Both the position numbers and the translations under genes were made by a program. DNA of 64,000 bases, taken from positions 1 through 64,000 of the forward strand of contig JAFQAT010000012.1 of the NCBI GenBank assembly GCA_017399865.1, in the 5' to 3' direction. The notes beneath the pieces are model-generated. The model did not search any database. It was not told the DNA's origin and saw only the letters and a program-made list of their open reading frames with translations. The DNA is from Bacteroidales bacterium (GTDB taxonomy: Bacteria; Bacteroidota; Bacteroidia; Bacteroidales; UBA932). Each line of letters starts with the position of its first letter. Position 1 is the first letter of the stretch. Positions 16,719-25,989 of the stretch are shown in pieces.

Positions 16719-17704
16719 ACAGACATGGTGAAGGACGGCTTTCCGATCTTGTATAACAGAATATTTACCATCTGTCCGAGCCTTATGGAGAAAACTCCCA
16801 GACGAAGGTCTTCTGCCATGTATGAATAAAGGAGTGTTATGTTCTCCTCTGTCATAAGGTCGGATTGACGTCTTGCAAAAACAGTAAGTATCCTGCAGAC
16901 ATATCTTCCGACGAAGTCTGTATGGTACAGTTCCCTGACTCTCCCGCTGGCGGCATATCTTTCACCAAGGGCAGCAAGAACGGGCTTGTAACGTTCCAGA
17001 AGACGGAAGATCTGATCAAGGTGGCTGTCGGAAGTCAGATCAGCACTCAAGGACCCGGGCTGGAGAATATAGTCATATACTATTTCCGGTACCGTCCTTA
17101 TCTTTTCGGCATACGACAGATAACTGAAGACAAACATCTTGTCCTCGCCATATCGCAGTATTTCATCAAACCGCAGTCCCTGTTCACGAATCAATGAAAG
17201 ACGGAAGAGCTTGAAACATGCCGAATTCAGCATATAGCTGTGCTTTTTCGCTATGACAGTGTCAAGAAACCTGCAGATTTCATTGGCGTTGCGGAACTCT
17301 TCCTCATCGGCAGGTTTGTATGACTCCAGGACCGATTGTCCGGAAACCTTGGCGAAGCCTCCTGCAATCAAGTCCCAGCCACTACGATACATCGACGCCA
17401 GGGCTCCATACCTGACAGCATCATCAGCATCAAGAAACATGACGTATTCTCCTGACGCAGCGTCAAGACCGGCATTACGTGCAGAACTTACACCCCCATT
17501 CTCCTTATGGATCACCCTTACCCTCTCATCCTGGGAAGCAAGATCATCACACAATAACGGTGAATCATCAGTGCTCCCGTCGTCTACGATAATGATCTCC
17601 ACAGGTTCATACTCCTGGACGAGTATGCTGTGGACCGCGCGCACGACAGTGGTCCCTGCATTATATACAGGGATGATGACCGATATGTCTATTCTCCTAT
17701 CCAT
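16688..17704 (-). CDS. Glycosyltransferase family 2
   Basis: The 338-residue protein is a GT-A enzyme: ISVIIPVYNAG at the N-terminus, IVDDGSTD, and MFLDADDAV with the metal-binding DxD. It lacks membrane segments apart from a weakly hydrophobic C-terminus. It is the last gene of the operon flippase, Fe-S protein, pyruvyl transferase, GT2, and its start overlaps the pyruvyl transferase gene by 16 bases. Confidence 0.9.
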   Translation of the reverse strand: MDRRIDISVIIPVYNAGTTVVRAVHSILVQEYEPVEIIIVDDGSTDDSPLLCDDLASQDERVRVIHKENGGVSSARNAGLDAASGEYVMFLDADDAVRYGALASMYRSGWDLIAGGFAKVSGQSVLESYKPADEEEFRNANEICRFLDTVIAKKHSYMLNSACFKLFRLSLIREQGLRFDEILRYGEDKMFVFSYLSYAEKIRTVPEIVYDYILQPGSLSADLTSDSHLDQIFRLLERYKPVLAALGERYAASGRVRELYHTDFVGRYVCRILTVFARRQSDLMTEENITLLYSYMAEDLRLGVFSIRLGQMVNILLYKIGKPSFTMSVYRLTSRRSR

Positions 17705-18762
17705 TTGTCAATGTATGAAAATGATGACTTCCTCAACTCTGCGAGAGAGGCTTTCATCTTCGTGAAATCCATCTTTCCCGGTATGATGTCTTCATCGGCA
17801 GATATCATTCTGTCTGAGGCATTCAAGGCCTCGAGCAGCTCCCTGTACCGAAGGTCATATCCGTTCCACAAAGGCAGCATGGTGAACGGACGTTCGAACA
17901 GGATCGAAAACACGCATCCATGGAATGAAGTCGTGACCACATGACTTGCATATCTGAAGAGCGACACGAAGTCCGTTACAGAATAACTCATCTGGGACAG
18001 GTCTATAACCCTGCACCCGTCTCCGATTGCCGCAGCTGCCTGTTCCGCCTTCCTGCGCAGCAGGTCCCTGTCCCTTTTCCTGACTTCGTACATAAGGACA
18101 TATTTACGCTTCCTCCACCTGTCATCGATCAGCGGCCTCCATATGTCCATATCAGTAAGCAGAGTCGGGTCAAGACATACTTCGCAATTCTGGCCGGAAA
18201 TATCCGATACCTTGTCCGCAATCTCTTCCTCACGCATTGACAGAGCGTCAAATCCTTTTATCAGCAAAGGGAGTTCACCCTCCATTGCCTCCACAGAATT
18301 CATGTCCGCACTTATCGCATATCCTATTATACGGCTTGAAGACTTGTGACGGAACTTTCCGAAATATACTTCGTCCAACACGCCGCCAAGGCAATGAAGA
18401 CTCCACAGCTGGTCGCTTCCTATAACATAGCAGTCATAATCCTGAGGAATATCTCCCTTCCCACATGGGAGTGACTGGTCCATGAAATCGAGCCGGAACA
18501 TATTGAAGTGACGGTTCCTCATTGGAGCCAGAAGGAACTTTTTAAGGTTCTTCTTAAGATACGCAAGCTTTCCCGACAATCCATCAGCATCACAGAACAT
18601 ACTGATGCTGAACACTTTGTAAAACTCTTCAATCCATGGCTGGCGGTAATCTATGATCTGCACGGTGTGGCCTTTACGCTTCAGAATCTCCTGCAAGGCG
18701 TAACACTGCAGCACAGCGCCATAATTGTGTGCCCTATGAAATGTCAAAATACCTACCTTCAT
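17689..18762 (-). CDS. Polysaccharide pyruvyl transferase family protein
   Basis: The 357-residue protein begins MKVGILTFHRAHNYGAVLQ, the family signature. It has YVIGSDQLWSLH and, near the C-terminus, VVTTSFHGCVFSILF. These enzymes add a ketal pyruvate, using phosphoenolpyruvate, to a sugar of an exopolysaccharide, giving it negative charge. I reject a 24-residue upstream extension because MKVGIL is the usual start and gives an ATGA overlap with the upstream gene. Confidence 0.88.
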   Translation of the reverse strand: MKVGILTFHRAHNYGAVLQCYALQEILKRKGHTVQIIDYRQPWIEEFYKVFSISMFCDADGLSGKLAYLKKNLKKFLLAPMRNRHFNMFRLDFMDQSLPCGKGDIPQDYDCYVIGSDQLWSLHCLGGVLDEVYFGKFRHKSSSRIIGYAISADMNSVEAMEGELPLLIKGFDALSMREEEIADKVSDISGQNCEVCLDPTLLTDMDIWRPLIDDRWRKRKYVLMYEVRKRDRDLLRRKAEQAAAAIGDGCRVIDLSQMSYSVTDFVSLFRYASHVVTTSFHGCVFSILFERPFTMLPLWNGYDLRYRELLEALNASDRMISADEDIIPGKMDFTKMKASLAELRKSSFSYIDKWIGE

Positions 18763-19916
18763 TTCCGTCCGGTAATTTTTCTTATGAAAACCTTTATCTG
18801 CCATGCCTTGTATCTCCATCCTATGTCTCCCCATCTGCGGGCGGCATAGACAAAGCCCTTTTCGGGATAGACTTCCTCAAACATCTGCCTTTCATGGTAA
18901 ATACGTGCAGGACGCATGAGGTTCGGATTTCTTCTTGATATGAAATCTGAAGAAACAGCTGCAGGCTCAATATCAAGATCAAAAGATGCCGCCTCGAGAA
19001 GCCTGCGGCCATTGTCTGACATCGTAATCACCATGGATGTCCCCTGATCTCCATCGAAACCCGGAAGAATCTCTTCCACTCCCCAGAAATCAGCGATGAG
19101 GACATCACCCTTGCGACGTCCCAGGTCATAGGGACATGCCGCACAGCTATGTCTGAGCATTACATTCTTGTAGAACAGAACCTTGTATGTCTCCCGGAAC
19201 ACCTTCCGGCCGTCTTCAAAAAAGAAAGACTCCTTATGCTCCTTCCAACCGCCGGCACTTTTGTCGCGGAAGCAGACCGATGATATCCTGCCTTTCCTGC
19301 TCATATATGCAAGATAATCCTTCCACACATTTGGAGACGGCACGCCATGGCATATGAAATCGACAGTCACCAGGCCCTCCCGAAGACGTTCAGGTATATA
19401 TGACACCAGTCCTGCCACCTGGCAAGGAGTACCGGAAAAAAGCACTTTCCTGCCGGTTTCAAGATCTTTGCGCACACGGATGAAAACATCTCCCATTTCG
19501 CTCTGGACATATTTGCTTCCATGGAACGCCTCACATCCTGCAATGGAGTCCGCACGTTTGTGTGACACGGTAAAGTCAGGGTCGAATGCAGCCCCGTACA
19601 CGACGCCACCTTCATTTATCACGACTTTGGCCAATGCAGAAAAGACACCACCGCTCTGACTTGCTGCAAGTACGCCTGCATCCCGGTTTCTGACAGCAGT
19701 CACCCGGACTTCTTCCGGAAAGACAGAAGGCAGGGATGATGTCCTGACGAAATCGCATACTTTCTCGCACAGGCCGCAGTCCGTGCATATGTCCATGTCA
19801 ACCTCGGGATATCTGAATCCAAGACGGTCCGGCTTCATGGAAATGGCCTTATGCGGACACACGGCAAAGCATGCCGTACATCCGGAACATTTCGATCTGT
19901 CAGTAACCTTAATCAT
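18759..19916 (-). CDS. F420 hydrogenase/dehydrogenase beta-subunit-like Fe-S protein
   Basis: The 385-residue protein carries two 4Fe-4S motifs, Cys10/13/16/20 and Cys44/47/50/54, then FrhB-type N- and C-terminal domains (VFSGTPCQVAGL, ICHGVPSPNVWKDYL, ADFWGVE). Bacteroidota do not make F420. Members in polysaccharide loci next to pyruvyl transferases are thought to perform a flavin/Fe-S redox step on a sugar or its ketal, but the reaction is not settled. It overlaps both neighbours by 4 bases. Confidence 0.85.
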   Translation of the reverse strand: MIKVTDRSKCSGCTACFAVCPHKAISMKPDRLGFRYPEVDMDICTDCGLCEKVCDFVRTSSLPSVFPEEVRVTAVRNRDAGVLAASQSGGVFSALAKVVINEGGVVYGAAFDPDFTVSHKRADSIAGCEAFHGSKYVQSEMGDVFIRVRKDLETGRKVLFSGTPCQVAGLVSYIPERLREGLVTVDFICHGVPSPNVWKDYLAYMSRKGRISSVCFRDKSAGGWKEHKESFFFEDGRKVFRETYKVLFYKNVMLRHSCAACPYDLGRRKGDVLIADFWGVEEILPGFDGDQGTSMVITMSDNGRRLLEAASFDLDIEPAAVSSDFISRRNPNLMRPARIYHERQMFEEVYPEKGFVYAARRWGDIGWRYKAWQIKVFIRKITGRK

Positions 19917-21439
19917 CGCCTGAACGTTTTCTTTAACATGGATAAAAGCTCACTGCGCTCTCCGCGCGAAAGTCCTGCAGCCAATATCGAGACGCCTGCA
20001 GAGCCGATGCATATCGCAACGCTTGCCAGGAAACCCGGGAATCCACCCGGAAGAAACCTGCATATCGCCAGAGGAAGTATAAGCGACAATCCCGTGACGC
20101 CAACGACATTCAGATATACCTTCCTGAGGAATTCTCCTGACGGAAGGGCAATCATTCCTTTCAGCATGTAAAGACGCGCGAAAAGACATATCTGTGAAAT
20201 AGCTATCGCTACCATGACGGTCACCTCCGGCATAGCCCCCATCTTAAGGAAGACATATGATACGGGGATATTCAGAAGCTGAAGTCCGCCGACCACAAGC
20301 TGGTAATTCCGGATATTGCCGGTCGCAAGCTGGGCGGTAATCAGAGGTGTTGACAGAGCTTCGCTAAGCGTATAGACAAGAAACAGCTGTACGAACAGCG
20401 CCGAATGTTCAGGCACATCCTTCAGCCACAGGTCAAGTATGTATTCCGTATTGAACAGGACCGGCAGGGCGAGAATGAAAAGCAGATAATAAGACATCCT
20501 CGAAGACTTGGATATCAGGTAGGACATGTAGCCATGGTCTCCGGAAGCATATGACTTCGTTATCTGAGGATTCACCGCCGTCATGAAATTGGTCACGAAG
20601 CCCTGGACGGCTCCGTTTAGCTGCATTGCCACTCCCCTCGCCGCATTGACTGCGGTTCCGGCAAAGAGGTTGATCAGGATCTTTCCTCCCTGGTCGCGAA
20701 GAACTCCGGACGAGACTCCGATGAAGTTCCATCCCGCGAACGAGAACATCTCCTTTATGAGCGACAGGTCTCTGACACGGCGGAAGCGGCATTCAGGGAA
20801 GTGCTTCCTGCAATACAGACCATAAGCACTTCTCACAATCAGAACAGAAACCATCATCAATGCCGCATACATGACCAGCCTGTCTGAAGAAGAGCATGAG
20901 ATGAGGAAGGCAACTCCAAGACGAAGGAAACCGTCAAGAAGGCCTATATAGGCATACGCGGACATCTTCTCATGGGCGGTTATTGATGCCATCTGAGGCA
21001 CGCTCAGCAGATTGATGACGAAGGAAGCAAGCGAGAAGTGCAGCACCTTCACGGCTGCGGGAATCCTTTCCGGGTCAATGGTCATCTTATTCTCAATGAA
21101 CCATAGTCCGACAGGCTCTGCCAAAGCCACTACTATGACTGAAAGTGCAATCTGTATCAGAACAGCCGTTGAATAGACCTTATCGAGACGAGCCTCATCT
21201 CCCTTGCCCATCTCGAATGTGATGAAGCGGGTTATTGCCGAATTCAAAGATCCGGAAATGATGGTGAACATGGCGACGACACCACCGACCACATCATATA
21301 TGCCGAAATCATTCTCCCCGAGGGAAGAAAGGACAACCCTGGACGTGTAAAGCCCGACAAGCATGAGCACCAGCATCCTGACATAGAGCATCAGGGTGTT
21401 CTTGGCGATTCTCCTCGTATTTCTACTGTTCTGGTCCAT
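19913..21439 (-). CDS. Wzx-type polysaccharide flippase
   Basis: The 508-residue integral membrane protein has about 14 hydrophobic segments and begins with RIAKNTLMLYVRMLVLMLVGLYTSRVVL, written here only as its start RIAKNTLMLYVRML, typical of Bacteroidota O-unit exporters (MATE/MOP superfamily). It moves undecaprenyl-linked repeat units across the inner membrane. It is first in a four-gene minus-strand operon. A solo repeat arm (21477-21506) lies just upstream. Confidence 0.88.
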   Translation of the reverse strand: MDQNSRNTRRIAKNTLMLYVRMLVLMLVGLYTSRVVLSSLGENDFGIYDVVGGVVAMFTIISGSLNSAITRFITFEMGKGDEARLDKVYSTAVLIQIALSVIVVALAEPVGLWFIENKMTIDPERIPAAVKVLHFSLASFVINLLSVPQMASITAHEKMSAYAYIGLLDGFLRLGVAFLISCSSSDRLVMYAALMMVSVLIVRSAYGLYCRKHFPECRFRRVRDLSLIKEMFSFAGWNFIGVSSGVLRDQGGKILINLFAGTAVNAARGVAMQLNGAVQGFVTNFMTAVNPQITKSYASGDHGYMSYLISKSSRMSYYLLFILALPVLFNTEYILDLWLKDVPEHSALFVQLFLVYTLSEALSTPLITAQLATGNIRNYQLVVGGLQLLNIPVSYVFLKMGAMPEVTVMVAIAISQICLFARLYMLKGMIALPSGEFLRKVYLNVVGVTGLSLILPLAICRFLPGGFPGFLASVAICIGSAGVSILAAGLSRGERSELLSMLKKTFRR

Positions 21440-21476
21440 TTACGGCCGCATCTGATAGAATCAACAAATTTAATAA

Positions 21477-21506
21477 AAGATTCTTCACTTCGTTCAGAAT
21501 GACAGG
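21477..21506 (+). repeat. Solo copy of the GIY-YIG unit's terminal repeat
   Basis: AAAGATTCTTC, then ACTTCGTT, then CAGAATGAC matches the arm at 40806-40835 with few differences. No nuclease gene or second arm is nearby. It lies in the 177-base gap between the flippase operon and the Dabb gene. Confidence 0.75.
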
Positions 21507-21616
21507 AATTTGTTCATATTGACCGGTTTTTAACAAAGATGTAAATCTTTTTTGGCAGTCTCATTAATTATTGCTAAATTAGTCCACGAATATGAACACT
21601 TAAACACTAAACTGAT

Positions 21617-21916
21617 ATGGTAAGATATTGTGTAATGTGGAAGTTCAAGCCATCAGATGGCAAGACTTCCAAAGAACTCGCTGAAGACGTCAAGGAAAAA
21701 TATGAGTCCCTCCTGGGACTCGTGCCTGGCCTTAAAAGCATCGAAGTCGGTGTAAACCGCAACGAAGGAAAGACTTCATACGACGCAGTGATGATTGCAG
21801 ACTTCGATTCATGGGAAGCTCTCGCGGCTTACAAGGCAGACACCTTGAGGGACAACGTGATACAGTACGTAAAGACAATCGCAGAAGTACGCGCGAAGGT
21901 CGAGTACGAAAGATAG
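21617..21916 (+). CDS. Dabb-family (stress-responsive A/B barrel) protein
   Basis: The 99-residue protein is one ferredoxin-like alpha-beta barrel, with MVRYCVMWKFK at the start, LVPGLKSIEVGVN in the middle and ADFDSWEALAAYKA near the end. It fits the Dabb family (dimeric alpha/beta barrel). Members are small dimeric proteins of mostly unknown function. It is a single gene with a shared terminator downstream. A poor promoter match (TTGG, 19 bases, TAAATTAG) precedes it. Confidence 0.85.
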   Translation: MVRYCVMWKFKPSDGKTSKELAEDVKEKYESLLGLVPGLKSIEVGVNRNEGKTSYDAVMIADFDSWEALAAYKADTLRDNVIQYVKTIAEVRAKVEYER

Positions 21917-21940
21917 GATCTGACACAAATCAAGAAAGAA

Positions 21941-21963
21941 AAAGCCTCCGTCAAGGAGGCTTT
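21941..21963. terminator. Bidirectional terminator between the Dabb gene and trpS
   Basis: AAAGCCTCC and GGAGGCTTT form a perfect 9-bp stem with a 5-base loop. T-rich flanks follow on both strands (TTTCATTATTT on plus, TTTTTCTTTC on minus), serving two convergent genes. Confidence 0.88.
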
Positions 21964-21965
21964 CA

Positions 21966-23081
21966 TTATTTCTGGAACTTTCTTGTGTGTTCGGCAATCA
22001 GTTCGGCATCGTCGAAATAATCGATCTTCATCGCCTTGCGGACATCGGCAAGCGTCTTCGCCGCCTCTGCACGGGCAACTTCCGAACCTTTTCGAAGGAT
22101 TTCATACACCTGAGGGATGTTCTGCTCATACTGGGCCCTCCTTTCACGGATCGGCTGAAGCATGGCCTCCATGATGTTGAAGAGGAACTTCTTGCAGGTT
22201 CCGTCTCCAAGTCCTCCCCTGCGGTAATGGTCCTTCATCTGGTCAAGATTCTCGTATTCAGGCAGGAACTGTGCAAAATGTTCCGGAGTGCTGAATGCAT
22301 CAAGATATGTGAAGACAACATTGCCTTCAACATGTCCAGGATCAGTTATCTGAAGATGCTCAGGGTCTGTATACATGCTGTTCACCTTCTTCTTTATCTC
22401 CTTCGAAGTGTCGGAAAGATAGATGCAGTTTCCGAGAGACTTGCTCATCTTCGCCTTTCCATCAGTGCCTGGCAGACGGCAGCATGTCGCATTTTCAGGA
22501 AGCATCATTTCAGGCATCACAAGAGTCTCGCCATATACGGCATTGAACTTATGGACGATCTCGCGGGTCTGCTCGATCATAGGAGCCTGGTCTACGCCGA
22601 CCGGAACGGTAGTGGCACGGAACGCCGTGATGTCAGAAGCCTGGCTTATCGGATAAGTGAAGAAGCCTACAGGAATGCCCTTCCTGTTCTGGTTCTCTTC
22701 TTCCTCGCTGTCTGAGAATCCCCTGAGCACGATTTCCTGCTTTACGGTAGGATTGCGCTGAAGCCTCTGCACGGTAACCAGGTTCATGTAATAGAAAGCA
22801 AGCTCGCAAAGCTCAGGAACCTGTGACTGGATGAATATCGTAACCTTCTCAGGATCAAGCCCTGCAGAAAGATAATCCAAAGCCACTTCGATGATATTCT
22901 GACGCACTTTCTCCGGATTATCGGCGTTATCTGTCAATGCCTGGGCATCCGCAATCATGATGAAAATCTTCTCATACTCGCCTGAATTCTGAAGCTCCAC
23001 TCGCCTTCTGAGCGATCCCACATAATGTCCGAGGTGAAGCTTTCCCGTCGGACGGTCTCCTGTCAAAATGATCTTTCCCAT
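21966..23081 (-). CDS. trpS: Tryptophanyl-tRNA synthetase
   Basis: The 371-residue class I synthetase carries the HIGH-type motif HLGH (16-19), KMSKS (211-215) and the tryptophan pocket stretch [16 protein letters not shown]. It charges tRNA-Trp. The insertion [19 protein letters not shown] is a known feature of this longer bacterial branch. It follows the GH84-like gene by 12 bases and is presumably cotranscribed from the promoter at 24832. Confidence 0.93.
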   Translation of the reverse strand: MGKIILTGDRPTGKLHLGHYVGSLRRRVELQNSGEYEKIFIMIADAQALTDNADNPEKVRQNIIEVALDYLSAGLDPEKVTIFIQSQVPELCELAFYYMNLVTVQRLQRNPTVKQEIVLRGFSDSEEEENQNRKGIPVGFFTYPISQASDITAFRATTVPVGVDQAPMIEQTREIVHKFNAVYGETLVMPEMMLPENATCCRLPGTDGKAKMSKSLGNCIYLSDTSKEIKKKVNSMYTDPEHLQITDPGHVEGNVVFTYLDAFSTPEHFAQFLPEYENLDQMKDHYRRGGLGDGTCKKFLFNIMEAMLQPIRERRAQYEQNIPQVYEILRKGSEVARAEAAKTLADVRKAMKIDYFDDAELIAEHTRKFQK

Positions 23082-23093
23082 ATATCTATAACT

Positions 23094-24806
23094 TTATTTT
23101 ACAAAAACTGTTTCAAAGACCGGAACATCTCCGATTACCTCCACCTTGACTGCATCTTCCTTCATCTCGAACTCGAAATATGAAGTCTCGATGCAGAACT
23201 CGGCTGTATATCGTCCCTTCGCGTCAGAAAGCCTCACTATAACCTCACGCTTCTGAGGATTATCAAGTATGAGATGGCATAGTGACGCTTCGTCAGGTGC
23301 GATGTAGGTCTGCAACCCTTCACCAGGAATATGCGTATATCCCACAGCATCCTTATATGCCTGCTCGAATGCCTCTGCCAGCACCTTCATCATCCTCTCA
23401 TAATAAGGCTGGAGGCGTACCGTTCCAGACGGATGGGCAGAGTATGCCTTTCTGTCGTCATCACTCATAAGGTTCGCTGCATATGTCGACCAGAATGCCG
23501 GTATATCACCCTTGTGATAATGTTCGATGCATTCCAGTATCCTTCGGCAACGCGAGCCAAGCCTGCCTGTTTCTTCTGCCCATGGCTTGAGGTCATCATA
23601 TAGAGCCTTGTTTGATGAAGCGGACATTGCAGCCGGAACATTCTCCATCCGGACGAACTCATCCATAAGCAACTTGTATGATTCAGCCGTATAGCCTTCA
23701 AGTCCTATGAACTCCAAGGCTTCCGACTCCTTCATTGAAAAGGCCTTTGATACGGCTTCTGAATGGAGAGCATATGTCAGATATGCATCCGCCACATCAG
23801 AGGCCAGTTCCTCTGTCGCCCATTCAAGGCTCACCATAGGCTCAAACGCACCGGCATTCCACGCACGGTCTGCAGTTCCATACAATCCCAGTTTGACGGA
23901 TTCCTGTCCGTAATCCGGTACATAATATCCTTCTGTCGATACAAGGAGAGGTCCGACATCCTTTTTTCGTGCGACAAAATCAGAATTCAGTCTGTCTATG
24001 ACCGCCTTCTTCTTTTCCTCAAGTCCATCAGAATATGGGATATCATCAAAGAATACACCGAAAGACCGGACACCAAGAAAGTACATGATCTCGAACTTGC
24101 CGAGAAGCAGGCTGAAATCAGTATCGCTCCACGAGTATTCCGCATCAGGGCGGACACACCACGTGAACCTGACCCGGTTCTGGCGGCAGGCATCCATCAG
24201 TTCCTTAAGAGCATCGGAACTTCCCTGAGGATAAGGCATGTACCAGTCTTCACCGGCAACGTAAGGATCGTTTTCCGGAGCATAGACATATTCGTTCAGC
24301 TTCAGACGCGTCGCAAGGTCGACCATTGAGAGTCGGAACGGATGTGTCCATGACTTTCCGTGGAAACTGTCAAAGAATCCTCGACGGGTATTGTCCGGCC
24401 AGTCATTGATCGTACAGCATGGTATACGCATGTCTTCCGAAGATACGACCAGCTGACGGAGAGTCTGAAGGCCCATGAAAGCTCCTTCTTCATCATACCC
24501 CGTAACTGTGATCCCCTTGGAGGTCACACTGAGCCTGTATGCTCCAGAAATCTCCCGCACGCCGGACTGCACGGCTGCAGAAGCACCGAAATCCACTGTA
24601 AGGGTAAGGCCCTTATCCCTTCGCTTGAGGAAACCGCATGCATCAGAAAACACACCTTTAGGATCCATAAGGACTACTCCTTTGGATACATTGAGAGTCT
24701 TCTTGCCCTCCTGGACCATTTCATGCGGAACAGGTCTGAGAGTCTGCGCTCCAAGTATCAGGTTGACTGAAAAAAGCAGAACAGTTATGATAAACAGCTT
24801 CCTCAT
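23094..24806 (-). CDS. GH84-like beta-N-acetylglucosaminidase with an internal deletion
   Basis: The 570-residue protein has a signal peptide, an N-terminal GH20b-like domain, and then a GH84 barrel: RRGFFDSFHGKSWTHPFRLS, NEYVYAPENDPYV and GVRSFGVFFDDI with the catalytic Asp254-Asp255 pair. After LLVSTEGYYVPDYG (287-300) the chain goes directly to KLGLYGTADRAWNAG. Characterised GH84 enzymes such as the B. thetaiotaomicron one have about 80-90 residues there, including the WWN...DY substrate-binding segment. The missing segment makes full activity doubtful. A helical domain and a C-terminal beta domain follow. Confidence 0.8.
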   Translation of the reverse strand: MRKLFIITVLLFSVNLILGAQTLRPVPHEMVQEGKKTLNVSKGVVLMDPKGVFSDACGFLKRRDKGLTLTVDFGASAAVQSGVREISGAYRLSVTSKGITVTGYDEEGAFMGLQTLRQLVVSSEDMRIPCCTINDWPDNTRRGFFDSFHGKSWTHPFRLSMVDLATRLKLNEYVYAPENDPYVAGEDWYMPYPQGSSDALKELMDACRQNRVRFTWCVRPDAEYSWSDTDFSLLLGKFEIMYFLGVRSFGVFFDDIPYSDGLEEKKKAVIDRLNSDFVARKKDVGPLLVSTEGYYVPDYGQESVKLGLYGTADRAWNAGAFEPMVSLEWATEELASDVADAYLTYALHSEAVSKAFSMKESEALEFIGLEGYTAESYKLLMDEFVRMENVPAAMSASSNKALYDDLKPWAEETGRLGSRCRRILECIEHYHKGDIPAFWSTYAANLMSDDDRKAYSAHPSGTVRLQPYYERMMKVLAEAFEQAYKDAVGYTHIPGEGLQTYIAPDEASLCHLILDNPQKREVIVRLSDAKGRYTAEFCIETSYFEFEMKEDAVKVEVIGDVPVFETVFVK

Positions 24807-24831
24807 CGAATAGAATAATGCGTATATCTCA

Positions 24832-24839
24832 CAAAGATA
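24832..24839 (-). promoter_or_regulatory. -7 box of the GH84-like / trpS transcript
   Basis: TATCTTTG on the minus strand, 25 bases before the start. It is mirrored by the same octamer on the plus strand at 24853-24860. Confidence 0.6.
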
Positions 24840-24852
24840 AGAAAAAAATGGA

Positions 24853-24860
24853 TATCTTTG
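24853..24860 (+). promoter_or_regulatory. -7 box of the DUF2147 gene
   Basis: TATCTTTG, 26 bases before the ATG at 24887, divergent from the box at 24832-24839. Confidence 0.6.
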
Positions 24861-24886
24861 CTATGATTAACTAAAACCTACATTAC

Positions 24887-25315
24887 ATGAAGAAGTTTAT
24901 TTTAACTATCGCGCTTATGGCAGTTCCTTTCATGGCTGCATTGGCGCAGGATGTGATCGGAAAATGGAAACTTGATGACGGTTCTGCGATCGTTGAAGTC
25001 TACAAAAGCGGAGATGCCTACAACGGAAAGATCGTATGGCTGGAAGAGCCGAACGATCCGGACGGAAAACCTGCATCAGACAAGAACAACCCAGACAAAG
25101 TCCTCAGAAGCCGCAAGCTTATAGGACTGAATATGCTCAGCGGACTTAAGAAGAACGGCGGAGAGTACACCGGAGGTTCAATCTACGATCCGGGCAACGG
25201 AAAGACTTACAATTGCTCTATGAAGGTTGACGGAGATGTTCTCCATGTAAGAGGATCTCTCGACAAGAAAGGCCTTCTCGGAAGGACGATGGACTGGTTC
25301 CGCGTCAAGGAATAA
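24887..25315 (+). CDS. DUF2147 exported protein
   Basis: The 142-residue protein has a signal peptide (ILTIALMAVPFMAALAQ), then DVIGKWKLDDGSAIVEVYKSGD and KVLRSRKLIGLNMLSG. It ends with GSIYDPGNGKTYNCSMKV and LGRTMDWFRV, all diagnostic for DUF2147. Members are small periplasmic beta-rich proteins of unknown role. Its stop is three bases from that of the convergent FNT gene, with no terminator between. Confidence 0.87.
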   Translation: MKKFILTIALMAVPFMAALAQDVIGKWKLDDGSAIVEVYKSGDAYNGKIVWLEEPNDPDGKPASDKNNPDKVLRSRKLIGLNMLSGLKKNGGEYTGGSIYDPGNGKTYNCSMKVDGDVLHVRGSLDKKGLLGRTMDWFRVKE

Positions 25316-25318
25316 TCC

Positions 25319-25936
25319 TCAATACTGATCTTCAGACAGGACTATACGGTAAAGGTTGCATCCCACAAGGTTACCCAGGACTATGCACACGTAGACGCAG
25401 AGCACCTGAAGAAAATGGGCCTTTACGAATGCCACAGGGACGCAAAGGAAATAGAATGCGTCAGCGACACAGTGCGGGAATCCGCATACTATGAAGAGAG
25501 GGACACCGAAAAGGAGCGGAAGATACTGGCTCTTGCGGGCGAAATGCACGGCGGTAGTCATGATGAATCCGCAACCGATGGCGAGAAGGCCGCATTTCAA
25601 TGCGCCCGTGCCAAGACGAAGTTCCATGACCTTCTGTGCCGCACCTTGAATATCCATAGGCGACATCCTTGTCAGAAATGCCATACAGAGGCAGCCGACT
25701 ATGTTTCCTGCCAGAATCAGGAACAGTTCGCCTGCCTCATTTCTTTTTATGAAGCCGGCGGTTCCGGTATACAGCTTAAGCCTGTACCCTACTACGGTAA
25801 GAAGTCCGAAAGAGAAGAGGACTGCCCCGACAAGGGATCCGTATACAGCGGATTGAACCCCGGAAGCAAGAAATCCGAAACCGGCGGTTCCGATAGCTAT
25901 GCCGGCAAATATCGAAGAGCGAAGCAGGTTTTTCAT
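25319..25936 (-). CDS. Formate/nitrite transporter (FNT) family protein, short form
   Basis: The 205-residue membrane protein has six predicted helices and the FNT elements LKLYTGTAGF and GFPHCVADAFYF; the latter contains the conserved pore His. It is shorter than FocA (about 285 residues), as in a recognised Bacteroidota subgroup. It would conduct small monocarboxylates or similar anions, with formate as the best guess. A consensus promoter lies inside the 3' end of trmO. Confidence 0.82.
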   Translation of the reverse strand: MKNLLRSSIFAGIAIGTAGFGFLASGVQSAVYGSLVGAVLFSFGLLTVVGYRLKLYTGTAGFIKRNEAGELFLILAGNIVGCLCMAFLTRMSPMDIQGAAQKVMELRLGTGALKCGLLAIGCGFIMTTAVHFARKSQYLPLLFGVPLFIVCGFPHCVADAFYFLCVPVAFVKAHFLQVLCVYVCIVLGNLVGCNLYRIVLSEDQY

Positions 25937-25958
25937 AGGATCATCGTTTTTCAGACTT

Positions 25959-25989
25959 CAAATATAACGGAATCATTCTATTCCTACAA
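25959..25989 (-). promoter_or_regulatory. Consensus promoter of the FNT gene
   Basis: On the minus strand TTG (25987-25989), 20 bases, TATATTTG (25959-25966). It overlaps the last codons of trmO. Confidence 0.7.
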
